From an uncultured Duncaniella sp. (GTDB lineage: Bacteria > Bacteroidota > Bacteroidia > Bacteroidales > Muribaculaceae), in the NCBI GenBank assembly GCA_910587165.1, contig CAJUKP010000004.1, positions 114,467-178,466 of the forward strand: a stretch of DNA of 64,000 nucleotides, written 5' to 3'. How positions within the stretch are numbered: position 1 is the stretch's first letter; each line of letters starts with the position of its first letter. A program made the position numbers and the translations under genes. The notes beneath the pieces are model-generated. The model did not search any database, was not told where the DNA came from, and worked only from the letters and a program-made list of their open reading frames with translations. This document shows, piece by piece, positions 1 through 8,626 of the stretch.

Positions 1-1022
1 ACCCAACGGTCGCGCTTGATACCGTCGATGAAGAATTCGCGCGTGGTGAGGTGCATGGTATAGGCCCCCACGTTCCAGATGTCGTTGAGCAGAGGATCGC
101 TGCACTTGAAAGAGCCGCGATATTCAACCGGGGCATATTCATACAGCATGGCGACATCACCGACATTGACGCCTTCGCCGGGAGCGACATAAACGTAGCG
201 GAAGGCCTTGGTGTTGTCGAGGGTGTAATCGCCGTCGCTGTCACGGGTGACGTTGGTGGCGAGATCGGTGACCTTGCCGTCCTTGAATTCTATCCTGTCG
301 AGGGTCTCACAGAAATCGAGATCAAGAGCCTCTTCGGGACTTTCACCATAATATATGTTCACGATACCGTCTCCGGTGGTGTTGCGGAGCACCACACGTC
401 CGAAAGTCTCCTTGCCGAAATCGAAGAGACGACCTCCGTCGGCTGTCTTCTGCTCCACCGCCACGTAGTTCATCGGCTCAAGAGCGAGCGAGAACTGCGA
501 GGGGGGTGTGGAGGGATCATCGAAGTTCCAGTAGCCTGCGTCGGCATATATGGTGGCTGAAGTGTCGCTCGCCTTACCGCTCTCGTCGATCCACTCCTTG
601 TCCTCGTAGGTGACGCGCCATGTGGGATCGGTGTTGACGGTCTTGCCCTTTACATATATGGCCGGAGGAGTGGCCTGATTCCACACCTTGATATTAAGGT
701 TGTGCTTGCCGGCGGGAAGAGTGAACTTGCGCGGCATACCGAACTGGAGTTTTCCGTCGAACTTCACATTGTATTTGCCCTCGGCATAGATCTCTATCTC
801 CTCGGGCTGCTGAAGATCAAGCTGCTTGCTGAACTCTACAGTGACATAGTGGCTGTCTGATTTCCAGAAAGGCGGGAAGAAAGCTCCGCGCTCAGTGCGG
901 TTGTTGTTCATCTTGTTCCCGAGCCATATCTCGTAGTCTCCGGGATACCAGATCCATGTCTGTGCCGATGCGGCCAGTCCGAACATGAGAGCCCCAAGTG
1001 TGGCAGACCATCTCGTTTTCAT
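1..1022 (-). CDS. Alpha-L-rhamnosidase, GH78-type (3' end beyond the window)
   Basis: About 340 N-terminal residues are present; the C-terminal part lies left of base 1. The protein starts at the ATG complementary to 1020-1022 with a signal peptide ending near LAASAQ, so it is exported. It continues through beta-sandwich-like sequence and reaches the motif FFIDGIKRDRW at the edge, characteristic of bacterial GH78 alpha-L-rhamnosidases just before the catalytic (alpha/alpha)6 barrel. It would remove terminal L-rhamnose from pectin side chains in the periplasm. It starts 16 bp after the stop of the GH141-like gene and is the third gene of a GH127-GH141-GH78 unit. The family call is firm; the exact linkage is inferred from context. 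Confidence 0.85.
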   Translation of the reverse strand, partial: MKTRWSATLGALMFGLAASAQTWIWYPGDYEIWLGNKMNNNRTERGAFFPPFWKSDSHYVTVEFSKQLDLQQPEEIEIYAEGKYNVKFDGKLQFGMPRKFTLPAGKHNLNIKVWNQATPPAIYVKGKTVNTDPTWRVTYEDKEWIDESGKASDTSATIYADAGYWNFDDPSTPPSQFSLALEPMNYVAVEQKTADGGRLFDFGKETFGRVVLRNTTGDGIVNIYYGESPEEALDLDFCETLDRIEFKDGKVTDLATNVTRDSDGDYTLDNTKAFRYVYVAPGEGVNVGDVAMLYEYAPVEYRGSFKCSDPLLNDIWNVGAYTMHLTTREFFIDGIKRDRW

Positions 1023-1038
1023 ATATAAAATCGGTGGG

Positions 1039-2865
1039 TTATTTTGATTTAAGGTGGATGTATTCTTTTGTAAGACCGGCGTTTGCCTTGATGGAGTCGC
1101 TCACCATCGGTCCGTTGTTCTCCCAGGTGTTGCCCGGGCCATTGGCATTCTTGAGAAATTTCTCACTCTCAGTCCAGTTGTCCTTGACAGTGATGAATGA
1201 TGATCCCTCATCGGTATAGAGGTAGAACCAATGGTGGGGATCGTGGGCATATCCCGGGGTATAGATGTCGTAGACACAGTTTTCGGTCACCCAGCTGTGG
1301 GGTTGTGATCCGAGTGTGTAGACACCAGCCACGTCATACATATGCTTGGCATAGTTGTGGATAAGGTTGGCATGGACACGGTTGTTTCTCATACTGTTGA
1401 CTGTCCGGGTCCATCCCCATCCGAGGCTGATGCCTGAGTATGACACGTCGTTGATCTCGTTGTGTTCGATGTTGATGTCTCTGACGAAGCCGGCAGCGAT
1501 TCCGAGGGTGCCCCAGTCTTCGTTTGTGACATTGTTGATGTAGTTGTTCTCGATGGTCAGTCCCGATACAAGTTCACGTTGGTCAGCAGGATCGTAAGGG
1601 AGATGGGTCTCGAGGGCAGCGGGGCTGAAGCTTCCGGCCACGATGCCGTTTCCGGCTATGTCGGTGAACAGGCAACCCTTTATGACGCCTCCCTCGGTGC
1701 CCCACTCATAGTCGAGACCTGAGGAGCCGAGGTGTGTGAAGGTGCAGGATGTGAAGTCGATGTCGGAGGCAGCCTTGACCACCACGGCGGAGGCGGGACG
1801 TCCGAGCCATCCCTGATTGTCGAGCTTATGGTTCTGGAACCGGTCAATGGAAGGACGCAGCTTGTATCCGTCGACCATATACATACCTGCCTGGAGAGGC
1901 ACATGGCCTTTTTCGGATGGCCTCATCCATGTGGTGTATTCAAAAGTGATGTTTTCGAAGGCCACGTTGCGCACCGGGCGGTCAAGAGTGCCTTCGACAA
2001 GGAGAAGTGTCTCCACAGCAGGCACTATGGCTTCTCTGACGGTCTCGCCGGGGAAGGGATAGTAGTAGAGACGACGTGTGCGGATGTCATGAAACCACTC
2101 TCCGGGGGTGTCGAGGAGCTCGATGGCATTGGTGAGATAGAACGCCGAGTTGTGTCCGTCGGTGGTGACCATCGGGCGGGGCCAGGGGTGCTCGAACTGT
2201 ATGCGGCTCTCGGGGTTGTGGAATCTGACAGCGGCGCTATCGCCATGAAGCTCGATGGACTTGATGCGCAGGTTGGCCACGCACCACATCTCGTGGAGCA
2301 CCATTTCGGCAGCGGGAGCCTTGACAATTTTCTCGACAGCCTTGGAGGGAACCCACAGGATCTCGTTCTTGGGATCGTTGTTGATTATGCGGGCCATCTG
2401 CTCGAAGTCGCTTACGTCACGGGCACGGATGGCCTTACGTCCGTTGACCCACAGCTGGCGGAAGTCGAGGGGACGGCCGTTGAAGTCGGGGACTTCGGCC
2501 ACAAGGAATTTGCCATGCTTTTTCCAACCGTTGATTCTGACACCTCCGCTGAGGAAGGCGCCCCCCTCGGAGGTGATGACGGTGGGCGAGGATGGTGTTC
2601 CGCTGTCCTCCGGACGGACGAATACCGGCTCGTAGAGATTGTAGACACCGTCGGCCATGTGGATTGTGACACCTTTGTCTACTCCCGGTGCATTGAGACG
2701 ACGCATCTCGCGCGCCTGGCGGAGAGCGGATGTGAGAGTGGCTTTTGGGGCACCCGCAGTGCCGTCGTTGGCGTCGCTCCCCGAGGGAGAGACGTAAACG
2801 TCGGCACTGTGGATGGCTATCGTGGCTGCAAGCATGAGGCCTGCTGTCAGGACTGTTCTTTTCAT
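1039..2865 (-). CDS. Secreted right-handed beta-helix glycosidase, GH141-like
   Basis: A 608-residue protein with signal peptide MKRTVLTAGLMLAATIAIHS, then VYVSPSGSDANDGT, the usual opening of secreted parallel beta-helix carbohydrate enzymes. Repeated short strands rich in N, G and I (for example ITFEYTTW, LTIENNYINN, INIEHNEIND) fill residues 320-560. The C-terminal HDPHHWFYLYTDEGSS segment is typical of the GH141-like group, whose characterised member BT1002, as I recall, removes 2-O-methyl-L-fucose from rhamnogalacturonan II. I start at the ATG at 2865 rather than the upstream GTG at 2925, because only the former gives a clean signal peptide. It lies 34 bp after the GH127 stop. The family number is probable, not proven. 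Confidence 0.7.
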   Translation of the reverse strand: MKRTVLTAGLMLAATIAIHSADVYVSPSGSDANDGTAGAPKATLTSALRQAREMRRLNAPGVDKGVTIHMADGVYNLYEPVFVRPEDSGTPSSPTVITSEGGAFLSGGVRINGWKKHGKFLVAEVPDFNGRPLDFRQLWVNGRKAIRARDVSDFEQMARIINNDPKNEILWVPSKAVEKIVKAPAAEMVLHEMWCVANLRIKSIELHGDSAAVRFHNPESRIQFEHPWPRPMVTTDGHNSAFYLTNAIELLDTPGEWFHDIRTRRLYYYPFPGETVREAIVPAVETLLLVEGTLDRPVRNVAFENITFEYTTWMRPSEKGHVPLQAGMYMVDGYKLRPSIDRFQNHKLDNQGWLGRPASAVVVKAASDIDFTSCTFTHLGSSGLDYEWGTEGGVIKGCLFTDIAGNGIVAGSFSPAALETHLPYDPADQRELVSGLTIENNYINNVTNEDWGTLGIAAGFVRDINIEHNEINDVSYSGISLGWGWTRTVNSMRNNRVHANLIHNYAKHMYDVAGVYTLGSQPHSWVTENCVYDIYTPGYAHDPHHWFYLYTDEGSSFITVKDNWTESEKFLKNANGPGNTWENNGPMVSDSIKANAGLTKEYIHLKSK

Positions 2866-2899
2866 GACATCAAGGATTGCTAAAAGGGGGCGTGTTGTA

Positions 2900-4987
2900 T
2901 CAGCGTGCGAGGGGGATCCAGACACTCATTTCGGCTTTGTCGCGGTTGCCCCATGCATAGTAGGGTATGAGGGAAACCTTGACTTTCTTATCGGAGCCAC
3001 CTACCTCGCGGTAGAGCTTGCCGGTCCAGTCGCCGCCGTCGACGAGGCGGGCCTCAGTGTCGAGAGCCACCATCTTGCTGCCGTCTATCTCGATCTCACG
3101 TTCGGTAAATGTGGCGTCGGCCGGGATGAGCACGTCGTCGATCGACTTGCCACCCTCGATGTCGATGCTCTCGAGGCAATAGACGATGGGGCCGCGCTTG
3201 ACGGCGGTGTGGTTGCGTGTCTCCTCTACGAGAGGATTGGACTCGAGGAGTTTGGTCTTCATCTCCATGTCGAACACGACCTTGTCGCCATCTTTCCAGC
3301 GGCGCTTCACGGGGATGTATGTGTCGGGCTTGACGTTGATGTCCATGGGCTGTCCGTTGACGGTGAGTGTGGCGGCGTCACACCATGAGGGGACGCGGAG
3401 GTTGAGTGTGAGGTCTTCCTTGCCGGGCACTTTCACCATGGTGAGCTCTACTTTTCCGTCGTAGGGGTAGCCTGTGTGCTGTGTCACCACGAGGGGGCGT
3501 TTCTTGCCGAGCGAGGTGGAGAGCTCGCTGTCGCCATAGAGGTTGCACCAGAGAGCGTCGTCACTCACGGTGTAGGCATAGTTCTGTGCCTCGCAGATGG
3601 TGCGGAGGGTGTTGGGGGGACAGCAGAAGCAGCTGATGTATTCGGTGCGCTCCTTGGGCCAGCGGAGTGTGTAGGGGAGGTCGGCGGAGATGCGCAGGGG
3701 GTTGGTGTAGAAATACTTCTTGCCGTCGAGGCTCACGCCGGAGAGGACACTGTTGTAGAGGGCGGTCTCAACGATGTCGGCATACTTGGCATCGCCTGTG
3801 GACTCGAGCATACGCCAGTTGAAGAGCATATTGCCGATGTTGGCGCAGGTCTCGTTGTGGGCGGTGCTGTTGGGGAGCTGATAGGGGCGTCCGTAGCTCT
3901 GGTGGACTTTCTGGATGCTGTCGGGCTCGTAGTTGGTGCCGTCGGGCGACGTTCCGTCATACAGGGCACCGCAGGCGCCGGTGACATACATCTTGCGGTT
4001 CACGATGTCATCCCAGATGGATGTGAGGTTCTTCATGAGCTGCTCCTCGCCGGTCTCGGCATAGAGGTCGGCCACTCCGGCATAGAGATAGTTGGCACGG
4101 ACGGCATGACCCATGGCGTTGTACTGGTCACGGAAGGGGATACGGTCCTGGTTGTCGTCGGTACCGTTCTCGACGAGACCACGTATATTAATAAGGTTAT
4201 TGGCGAGCTCGAGATAGCGGGGATTTCCGGTGGCACGGTACATCTCGACCACACCCATGTAGTGGGAGGGGCAGATGGCGTTGCGGGCGAGCTCGGCAGA
4301 TGCGGTCTCGTAGAATCCGCACAGGAAGTCGGCGGCCTTGATGGCGGCATCGAGAAGTGTGCGCTTTCCGGTCGCGCGGTAGTGGGTGATACCGGCTGTC
4401 ATGAGATGACCGAGGTTGTATGTCTCGAAGTTGAGACGGTTGGCAAACGCGCCTTTCTCGTCCTCGGCTCCCACTTTGGTGCCGATCACGGTCTGTTCCT
4501 TGTGGTGGGCGTGGGTGTCGACGCCACGGTTACGCTCGTCGATGATAACGGGGGTGTGGATGTAGCCGTCCTCGCGCTGCGCCTTGACCACCTGGTCGAT
4601 GAACTTGTCCATGAGGGCATCGAGCTCCGGATCCTTGTTCACTGCATATACGGCAGCGACAGCCTCGAGCCACTTGTACATATCGCCGTCATGGAAAGGG
4701 GGGCCCCAGTGCTCGCCTTCCTGGCTGCCGGCGGCTATCTCGAAGTTGCGGAATCCGTGGGAGATGTCGGGATTGCTCCAGGTGTCCCACATACTCTGGA
4801 GAGATGTGCCGCTGTAGACGTTGAAGCGGTCGCCCCAGAAACCTCCGGTCCATTTCACGGCACCGAGGGGGGTGTTTGACATTACAGCATATTTGCTGCC
4901 GGACATATCAGTAAGTCCACCTGACTGGGCCATGGCTCCTAAAGAAATGGCACCACAGGCCAAAAGAATACTAAGTTTTTGATACAC
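2900..4987 (-). CDS. GH127 (DUF1680) glycosidase, secreted
   Basis: A 695-residue protein of the GH127 family (beta-L-arabinofuranosidase or aceric acid hydrolase). The zinc/thiolate active site can be read: ETCANIGN supplies the Glu-x-Cys pair and SCFCCPPN the Cys-Cys pair, one of which is the catalytic nucleophile in characterised members. The start must be the GTG at 4987, because it alone gives the signal peptide MYQKLSILLACGAISLGAMAQ; the first in-frame ATG lies inside that peptide. It is the promoter-proximal gene of the pectin unit, with a Bacteroidales promoter 36-67 bp upstream. By position it corresponds to B. thetaiotaomicron BT1003, recalled to act on aceric acid of rhamnogalacturonan II; that substrate is inference. 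Confidence 0.88.
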   Translation of the reverse strand: MYQKLSILLACGAISLGAMAQSGGLTDMSGSKYAVMSNTPLGAVKWTGGFWGDRFNVYSGTSLQSMWDTWSNPDISHGFRNFEIAAGSQEGEHWGPPFHDGDMYKWLEAVAAVYAVNKDPELDALMDKFIDQVVKAQREDGYIHTPVIIDERNRGVDTHAHHKEQTVIGTKVGAEDEKGAFANRLNFETYNLGHLMTAGITHYRATGKRTLLDAAIKAADFLCGFYETASAELARNAICPSHYMGVVEMYRATGNPRYLELANNLINIRGLVENGTDDNQDRIPFRDQYNAMGHAVRANYLYAGVADLYAETGEEQLMKNLTSIWDDIVNRKMYVTGACGALYDGTSPDGTNYEPDSIQKVHQSYGRPYQLPNSTAHNETCANIGNMLFNWRMLESTGDAKYADIVETALYNSVLSGVSLDGKKYFYTNPLRISADLPYTLRWPKERTEYISCFCCPPNTLRTICEAQNYAYTVSDDALWCNLYGDSELSTSLGKKRPLVVTQHTGYPYDGKVELTMVKVPGKEDLTLNLRVPSWCDAATLTVNGQPMDINVKPDTYIPVKRRWKDGDKVVFDMEMKTKLLESNPLVEETRNHTAVKRGPIVYCLESIDIEGGKSIDDVLIPADATFTEREIEIDGSKMVALDTEARLVDGGDWTGKLYREVGGSDKKVKVSLIPYYAWGNRDKAEMSVWIPLAR

Positions 4988-5022
4988 AACCGATGGGATT
5001 AGAAGTAAGAGTTTATATTATG

Positions 5023-5054
5023 CAAAGATACGGATTTTAAGTTTATCAGCCAAC
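5023..5054 (-). promoter_or_regulatory. Promoter of the GH127-GH141-GH78 unit
   Basis: On the minus strand the -7 box TATCTTTG covers 5030-5023 and GTTG covers 5054-5051, with a 20-bp spacer. This is the Bacteroidetes consensus, about 36 bp before the GTG start of the GH127 gene. Confidence 0.75.
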
Positions 5055-5211
5055 TTTCACACCACTTATTTATCATCTAACAATAACCCGTGCCGTCCGG
5101 GAAGGCAAAAAGGTGAGAAAAGGAATGGCGGCGACACAACATATTGAGCCGTGAAAGCGTTGTAGTCTTAAAAACATTTAAAGAATACTGAAAACATCTT
5201 ACTGAAGAAAC

Positions 5212-5820
5212 ATGAAACGATTCTTTCCTTTGCTCGGAGTGGCTCTGCTGGGAGCCCTGACATGGTCGTGTGACGAGAATGCCCGTCTTGCCAATGAGAT
5301 CACGGGTGTGTGGACCGGGACTATCGAGAATTTCACCGACAACTCGACCATCACGGCCTCGATCATCGACACATACGACTTCATGCCCGACACCTGCACC
5401 GCACGCGGACAGCACGCCGGCCCTCTGACCATTGCCGGAATGATATCGACCTCCACCCAGGTGGTCGGTGACAACAGTCTGATCGAGCCGATAAACATTT
5501 CCACCGCCGCCAAGTCGGTAATCAAGGGTTCGTGGACTGTGGTTGACGATGACGAGCTTCTGATACGCCTTGATCCGGGCAGCCTCGACATCACCATCGA
5601 CCCCAAGGATGTCGCCGTAAACACCAATCCCTACAATCCGGAGAATGTACAGGTCGACTCGCTGCGCCAGGCATTCTGCGCTAACATCGAGATAAGCCTC
5701 CGGCAGGCTCTGCTGAACCGCTATGCGTCTGTGAATCATCTGGATGACGTGAAGGTGAAGGGTCAGCTGATGAAATACGAGATCAATGACATAGACCACA
5801 CCCTCGCCCGCCAGCAGTAG
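5212..5820 (+). CDS. Putative lipoprotein of unknown function
   Basis: A 202-residue protein with a short hydrophobic leader and a likely lipidation cysteine in GALTWSC (about residue 20). The mature part begins with NEITGVWTGTIENFT, resembling the small beta-barrel folds of lipocalin-like Bacteroidales lipoproteins, but no catalytic motif is visible. It ends 50 bp before thymidine kinase, which has its own promoter, so the two need not be co-transcribed. Function not recognised. Confidence 0.75.
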   Translation: MKRFFPLLGVALLGALTWSCDENARLANEITGVWTGTIENFTDNSTITASIIDTYDFMPDTCTARGQHAGPLTIAGMISTSTQVVGDNSLIEPINISTAAKSVIKGSWTVVDDDELLIRLDPGSLDITIDPKDVAVNTNPYNPENVQVDSLRQAFCANIEISLRQALLNRYASVNHLDDVKVKGQLMKYEINDIDHTLARQQ

Positions 5821-5830
5821 GATGCAGGTA

Positions 5831-5861
5831 TTGCCGGAAATGGAAATATTGCTTATCTTTG
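5831..5861 (+). promoter_or_regulatory. Promoter of the thymidine kinase gene
   Basis: TTG at 5831-5833 and TATCTTTG at 5854-5861 are separated by 20 bp. The -7 box ends only 8 bp before the ATG at 5870, so the mRNA would have almost no leader. The box lies inside any longer reading of the gene, which supports the downstream start. Confidence 0.75.
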
Positions 5862-5869
5862 CACCCATC

Positions 5870-6514
5870 ATGAACAGAAAAGGCAAGTTATATTTCCGTT
5901 ACGGCACGATGGGGTCGGCCAAGACCGCCCTGCTGCTCACCACGGCCTACAATTTCGAGGAGCGCAAGATGCGTTACGTCTGCATGAAGCCGGTGGTTGA
6001 CACCCGCGAGACGACGAATGTGATCAAGTCGCGCATCGGAATAGAGAGGGAGTGTATGTGGATCTACCATGACTCCGATCTCTATGAGATGGCCCAGCAT
6101 CTTTTCGAGGAGGAGATGGCTGTGATAGACTGGTTTCTCGTGGACGAGGCCCAGTTCCTCACCGCGGCCCAGGTGGACCAGCTCTCGAGGGTGGTGGATG
6201 ATTTCGGCAGCAATGTGATATGCTATGGACTGCGCACAGACTTCCAGAGCCATCTCTTCGAGGGGTCGCGCCGGCTGTTCGAGATAGCCGACACCATCGA
6301 CGAGATCAAGAGCACCTGCACCTGCGGACGCAAGACCATCATCAACGCCCGAATCGACCGCAACGGCGACTTTGTGGAGGAGGGCGAGCAGGTGGAGATC
6401 GGCGGCGACGACCGCTACATAGCCGTGTGCCGCAAATGCTGGCGCAACAAACGCATCGAGCAGTCCTACAGGTCGGTGCTTCCGTTCAGGGAGTTCGCCC
6501 CCAAGCCGGAGTGA
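5870..6514 (+). CDS. tdk: Thymidine kinase (type II)
   Basis: A 214-residue ATP:thymidine phosphotransferase (EC 2.7.1.21) of the cytosolic salvage pathway. Visible motifs are the P-loop region LYFRYGTMGSAKT, the Walker B-like segment FLVDEAQFL, and a C-terminal zinc-binding set formed by CTCG and CRKC. The in-frame ATG at 5822 would add 16 residues that overlap the promoter, so ATG 5870 is preferred. The P-loop reads G-T-M-G-S-A-K-T, with alanine where most family members have the last glycine before lysine. The sequence is closer in style to E. coli or Gram-positive Tdk than to the MFSGKTEEL type. The DUF3108 gene follows after 33 bp. Confidence 0.9.
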   Translation: MNRKGKLYFRYGTMGSAKTALLLTTAYNFEERKMRYVCMKPVVDTRETTNVIKSRIGIERECMWIYHDSDLYEMAQHLFEEEMAVIDWFLVDEAQFLTAAQVDQLSRVVDDFGSNVICYGLRTDFQSHLFEGSRRLFEIADTIDEIKSTCTCGRKTIINARIDRNGDFVEEGEQVEIGGDDRYIAVCRKCWRNKRIEQSYRSVLPFREFAPKPE

Positions 6515-6547
6515 CCGGCAGAGACAACAGCAACAACTATCTTATTT

Positions 6548-7336
6548 ATGAAACGCCTTTTCTTCATTACCCTTCTGCTCTCGCTCATGCTCCCTACCGT
6601 GGGGCTGAGGGCACAGAACCATCAGGACGCCACGATATCGCTGGTGGACGAGAGCCTCACCTACGACATAATCTACAAGTGGGGGTTCATCAATAAAGTG
6701 GCAGGCCATGCCACACTGTCGCTGCGCAATGACGGGGATCTCTACAGGGCCTCGCTCTACGGGCAGAACGCACCGTGGGCCAACAGCATCTACAAACTGC
6801 GCGACACACTCTATACCACCATGACCAAGCAGGGTCTCTATCCGGTGAAGTATGTCTACATAGCCCACGAGGAGGGAAAATACAAGAAGGATATCGTGGA
6901 TTTCACCCGTTCGGGCAATGAATTCAGCGCCGAGTGCATACGCTACAAGCGCAAGGGTGATTCGGGGCCGATGAGTTCGTCGACCATCCATCTTGAAGCC
7001 GAAGGAATGACGGTGGATATGCTCAGTTCGTTCTTCTACCTGCGCACACTCGATTTCGAGAATATGAAGAAAGGTGAAAGCATCACTGTGAATATATTCT
7101 CGGGCACAAAGAAGGAGAAACTCAAGATCACATACAAGGGTCTCGGGAAAGTGAACGTCAACGGCGAGAATCTCCCGAGCTATATGATCAACTTCACTTT
7201 CACCCGCAAGGGGAAGCAGAGTTCAGCTCCTATCGCGGGCTGGATCTCGGCCGACAGCCGCCGGATTCCACTCAAGGTGGAGGGGCAGCTTCCTGTCGGG
7301 AAGGTGAGGGCTGTATATACCGGTCCGAATCCATGA
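6548..7336 (+). CDS. DUF3108 family exported protein
   Basis: A 262-residue protein with signal peptide MKRLFFITLLLSLMLPTVGLRAQ. The mature part opens with a strand pattern (LTYDIIYKWGFINKVAGHATLSL) typical of DUF3108, a beta-rich periplasmic family of unknown role common in Bacteroidota. The ending ...IAGWISADSRRIPLKVEGQLPVGKVRAVY is also typical of the family. Its stop overlaps the start of the metallophosphoesterase by four bases (ATGA), so the two are translationally coupled. Confidence 0.82.
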   Translation: MKRLFFITLLLSLMLPTVGLRAQNHQDATISLVDESLTYDIIYKWGFINKVAGHATLSLRNDGDLYRASLYGQNAPWANSIYKLRDTLYTTMTKQGLYPVKYVYIAHEEGKYKKDIVDFTRSGNEFSAECIRYKRKGDSGPMSSSTIHLEAEGMTVDMLSSFFYLRTLDFENMKKGESITVNIFSGTKKEKLKITYKGLGKVNVNGENLPSYMINFTFTRKGKQSSAPIAGWISADSRRIPLKVEGQLPVGKVRAVYTGPNP

Positions 7337-8490
7337 GAGAAGAGAACGGTGAGAATAAGAAATCACAGAGACTGAGGATATTGGTCTCTTCGGACATCCA
7401 CGGGCGGTTCATGCCCGTGGATGTCTGTGCATCCGGAGGTTCGGTGGCTGAGATAGCGGCGATGGCCGAGGAGGTTAGGCGTAGCGGAGCGGAGACTGTG
7501 GTGCTTCTCGACTGCGGCGACCTGCTGACCGATTCGGCCCAGACGCTGATAATGTCGCCCGAGAGGCTCGGGCAGCTGACAGAGAGCGCCGGCTATGATG
7601 CGCTGGTGCCCGGCAACCATGATCTCGGGCGGGAACTGCCCCCCTCCCCTGTCCCGTTCGTAGCGTGTAATCTGGAGGATGGGCGTATGGCTGACTATGT
7701 TATCGTGGAGCGTGACGGCTGGAAGGTGGCTGTTACGGGCGGAGTGACAGGCGGAGCACCTCTCGGGGAGGCTCTGGACCGGACTCTGCGGAAGATCGGC
7801 AACCTCGGTGGACGGAAGCCCGACGTGACAATGGCGCTGCTCCATGCCGGAAGGGATGAGGTCATGGAGGCGGTGGCCGGAATTGAGGGGCTGGATCTGG
7901 TGGTCTACGGACATGACCATACCGAGGCCGTGTTCATGGCCCCCGGAGGTGTCATGGCGGCCAATCCGGGCAGATATGGCGGAAAAGTAGTGAGCTTCAC
8001 GACCGGCCACGGGTGGAGACGTTGCGAACTCACCGAGGTGCCGCGGGCCAAGGTGCTGCCGAGTCATGAGGCTCTGGCCGCTGAGATGAACGTGTGGATA
8101 GGCACGTTGCTGGTCCGTCTTGACGCGCCCCGCGGGGTGACGGCGCTGCTCCACGAGGCAGTGGAAGAGCTGCGTGGCGACGGGGTGAGTGTGTTTCCGC
8201 GTATTGAGGCTGTGCTGAAGGGTGATATCACCCCCATTGCAGTGTATGAAGCCCTCCCCTACGAGGATTATCCCGTGAGGCTCAGACTGTCGGGACGTGA
8301 GATGCGTGGGATGAGTGTTGCCGGAACTGACAGGCTCGAGGATGACAGGATGTATGAAGCCGTGGGTGATTCACACACATTCCCCCATGGGAAACGCTTG
8401 GGCGACAGACCTCTGCAGTCATACCTCATCAACAGATTGTATCAGAGAAGGGTACAGAAAAACATAGGGACAAAAGAAACAAAATTTTAA
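7333..8490 (+). CDS. Calcineurin-like metallophosphoesterase / 5'-nucleotidase family protein
   Basis: A 385-residue protein with metallophosphoesterase motifs in order: SSDIHGRF, LLDCGDLL, VPGNHDLG, LHAGRDE and VYGHDHTE. Together these form the di-metal site of 5'-nucleotidase/UDP-sugar hydrolase enzymes. The C-terminal part (ALPYEDYPVRLRLSGREM) matches the start of the 5'-nucleotidase C domain but is shortened. No signal peptide is seen, so it is probably cytoplasmic. The last about 16 codons (from LYQRRV to the stop) lie inside the left arm of an intergenic inverted repeat, so this tail was probably gained by insertion of the element; the ancestral protein likely ended near SYLINRL. Its substrate is not known. 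Confidence 0.85.
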   Translation: MREENGENKKSQRLRILVSSDIHGRFMPVDVCASGGSVAEIAAMAEEVRRSGAETVVLLDCGDLLTDSAQTLIMSPERLGQLTESAGYDALVPGNHDLGRELPPSPVPFVACNLEDGRMADYVIVERDGWKVAVTGGVTGGAPLGEALDRTLRKIGNLGGRKPDVTMALLHAGRDEVMEAVAGIEGLDLVVYGHDHTEAVFMAPGGVMAANPGRYGGKVVSFTTGHGWRRCELTEVPRAKVLPSHEALAAEMNVWIGTLLVRLDAPRGVTALLHEAVEELRGDGVSVFPRIEAVLKGDITPIAVYEALPYEDYPVRLRLSGREMRGMSVAGTDRLEDDRMYEAVGDSHTFPHGKRLGDRPLQSYLINRLYQRRVQKNIGTKETKF

Positions 8491-8615
8491 GGGCGAGAAG
8501 ATAAAAATAAAATTAAAATAAGAAGTGACAGAAAACATTTGGGATATCAAGCCGTCAAACTAAAAAATCCTTTTGTTTCTTCTGTCCCTATGTTTTTATG
8601 TACCCTTCTCTGATA
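8439..8615. repeat. Intergenic inverted-repeat element, copy A (long loop)
   Basis: The left arm 8439-8488 and right arm 8570-8615 are near-perfect reverse complements (core GTATCAGAGAAGGGTACA). They are separated by an AT-rich loop of about 80 bp ending in AAGCCGTCAAAC. The motif CCGTCAAAC recurs just outside the right arm. The element lies between convergent genes and includes the stop codon of the metallophosphoesterase. It is nearly the same as copy B, in direct orientation. Confidence 0.85.
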
Positions 8616-8626
8616 CCGTCAAACAA

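Noticed and set aside
1732..2883. A 383-codon plus-strand frame
   Set aside because: It is antisense to the GH141-like gene and has no recognisable content.
3476..4879. A 467-codon open frame on the plus strand
   Set aside because: It is antisense to the GH127 gene, whose active-site motifs are unmistakable; its own translation is Val/Gly-rich without motifs.
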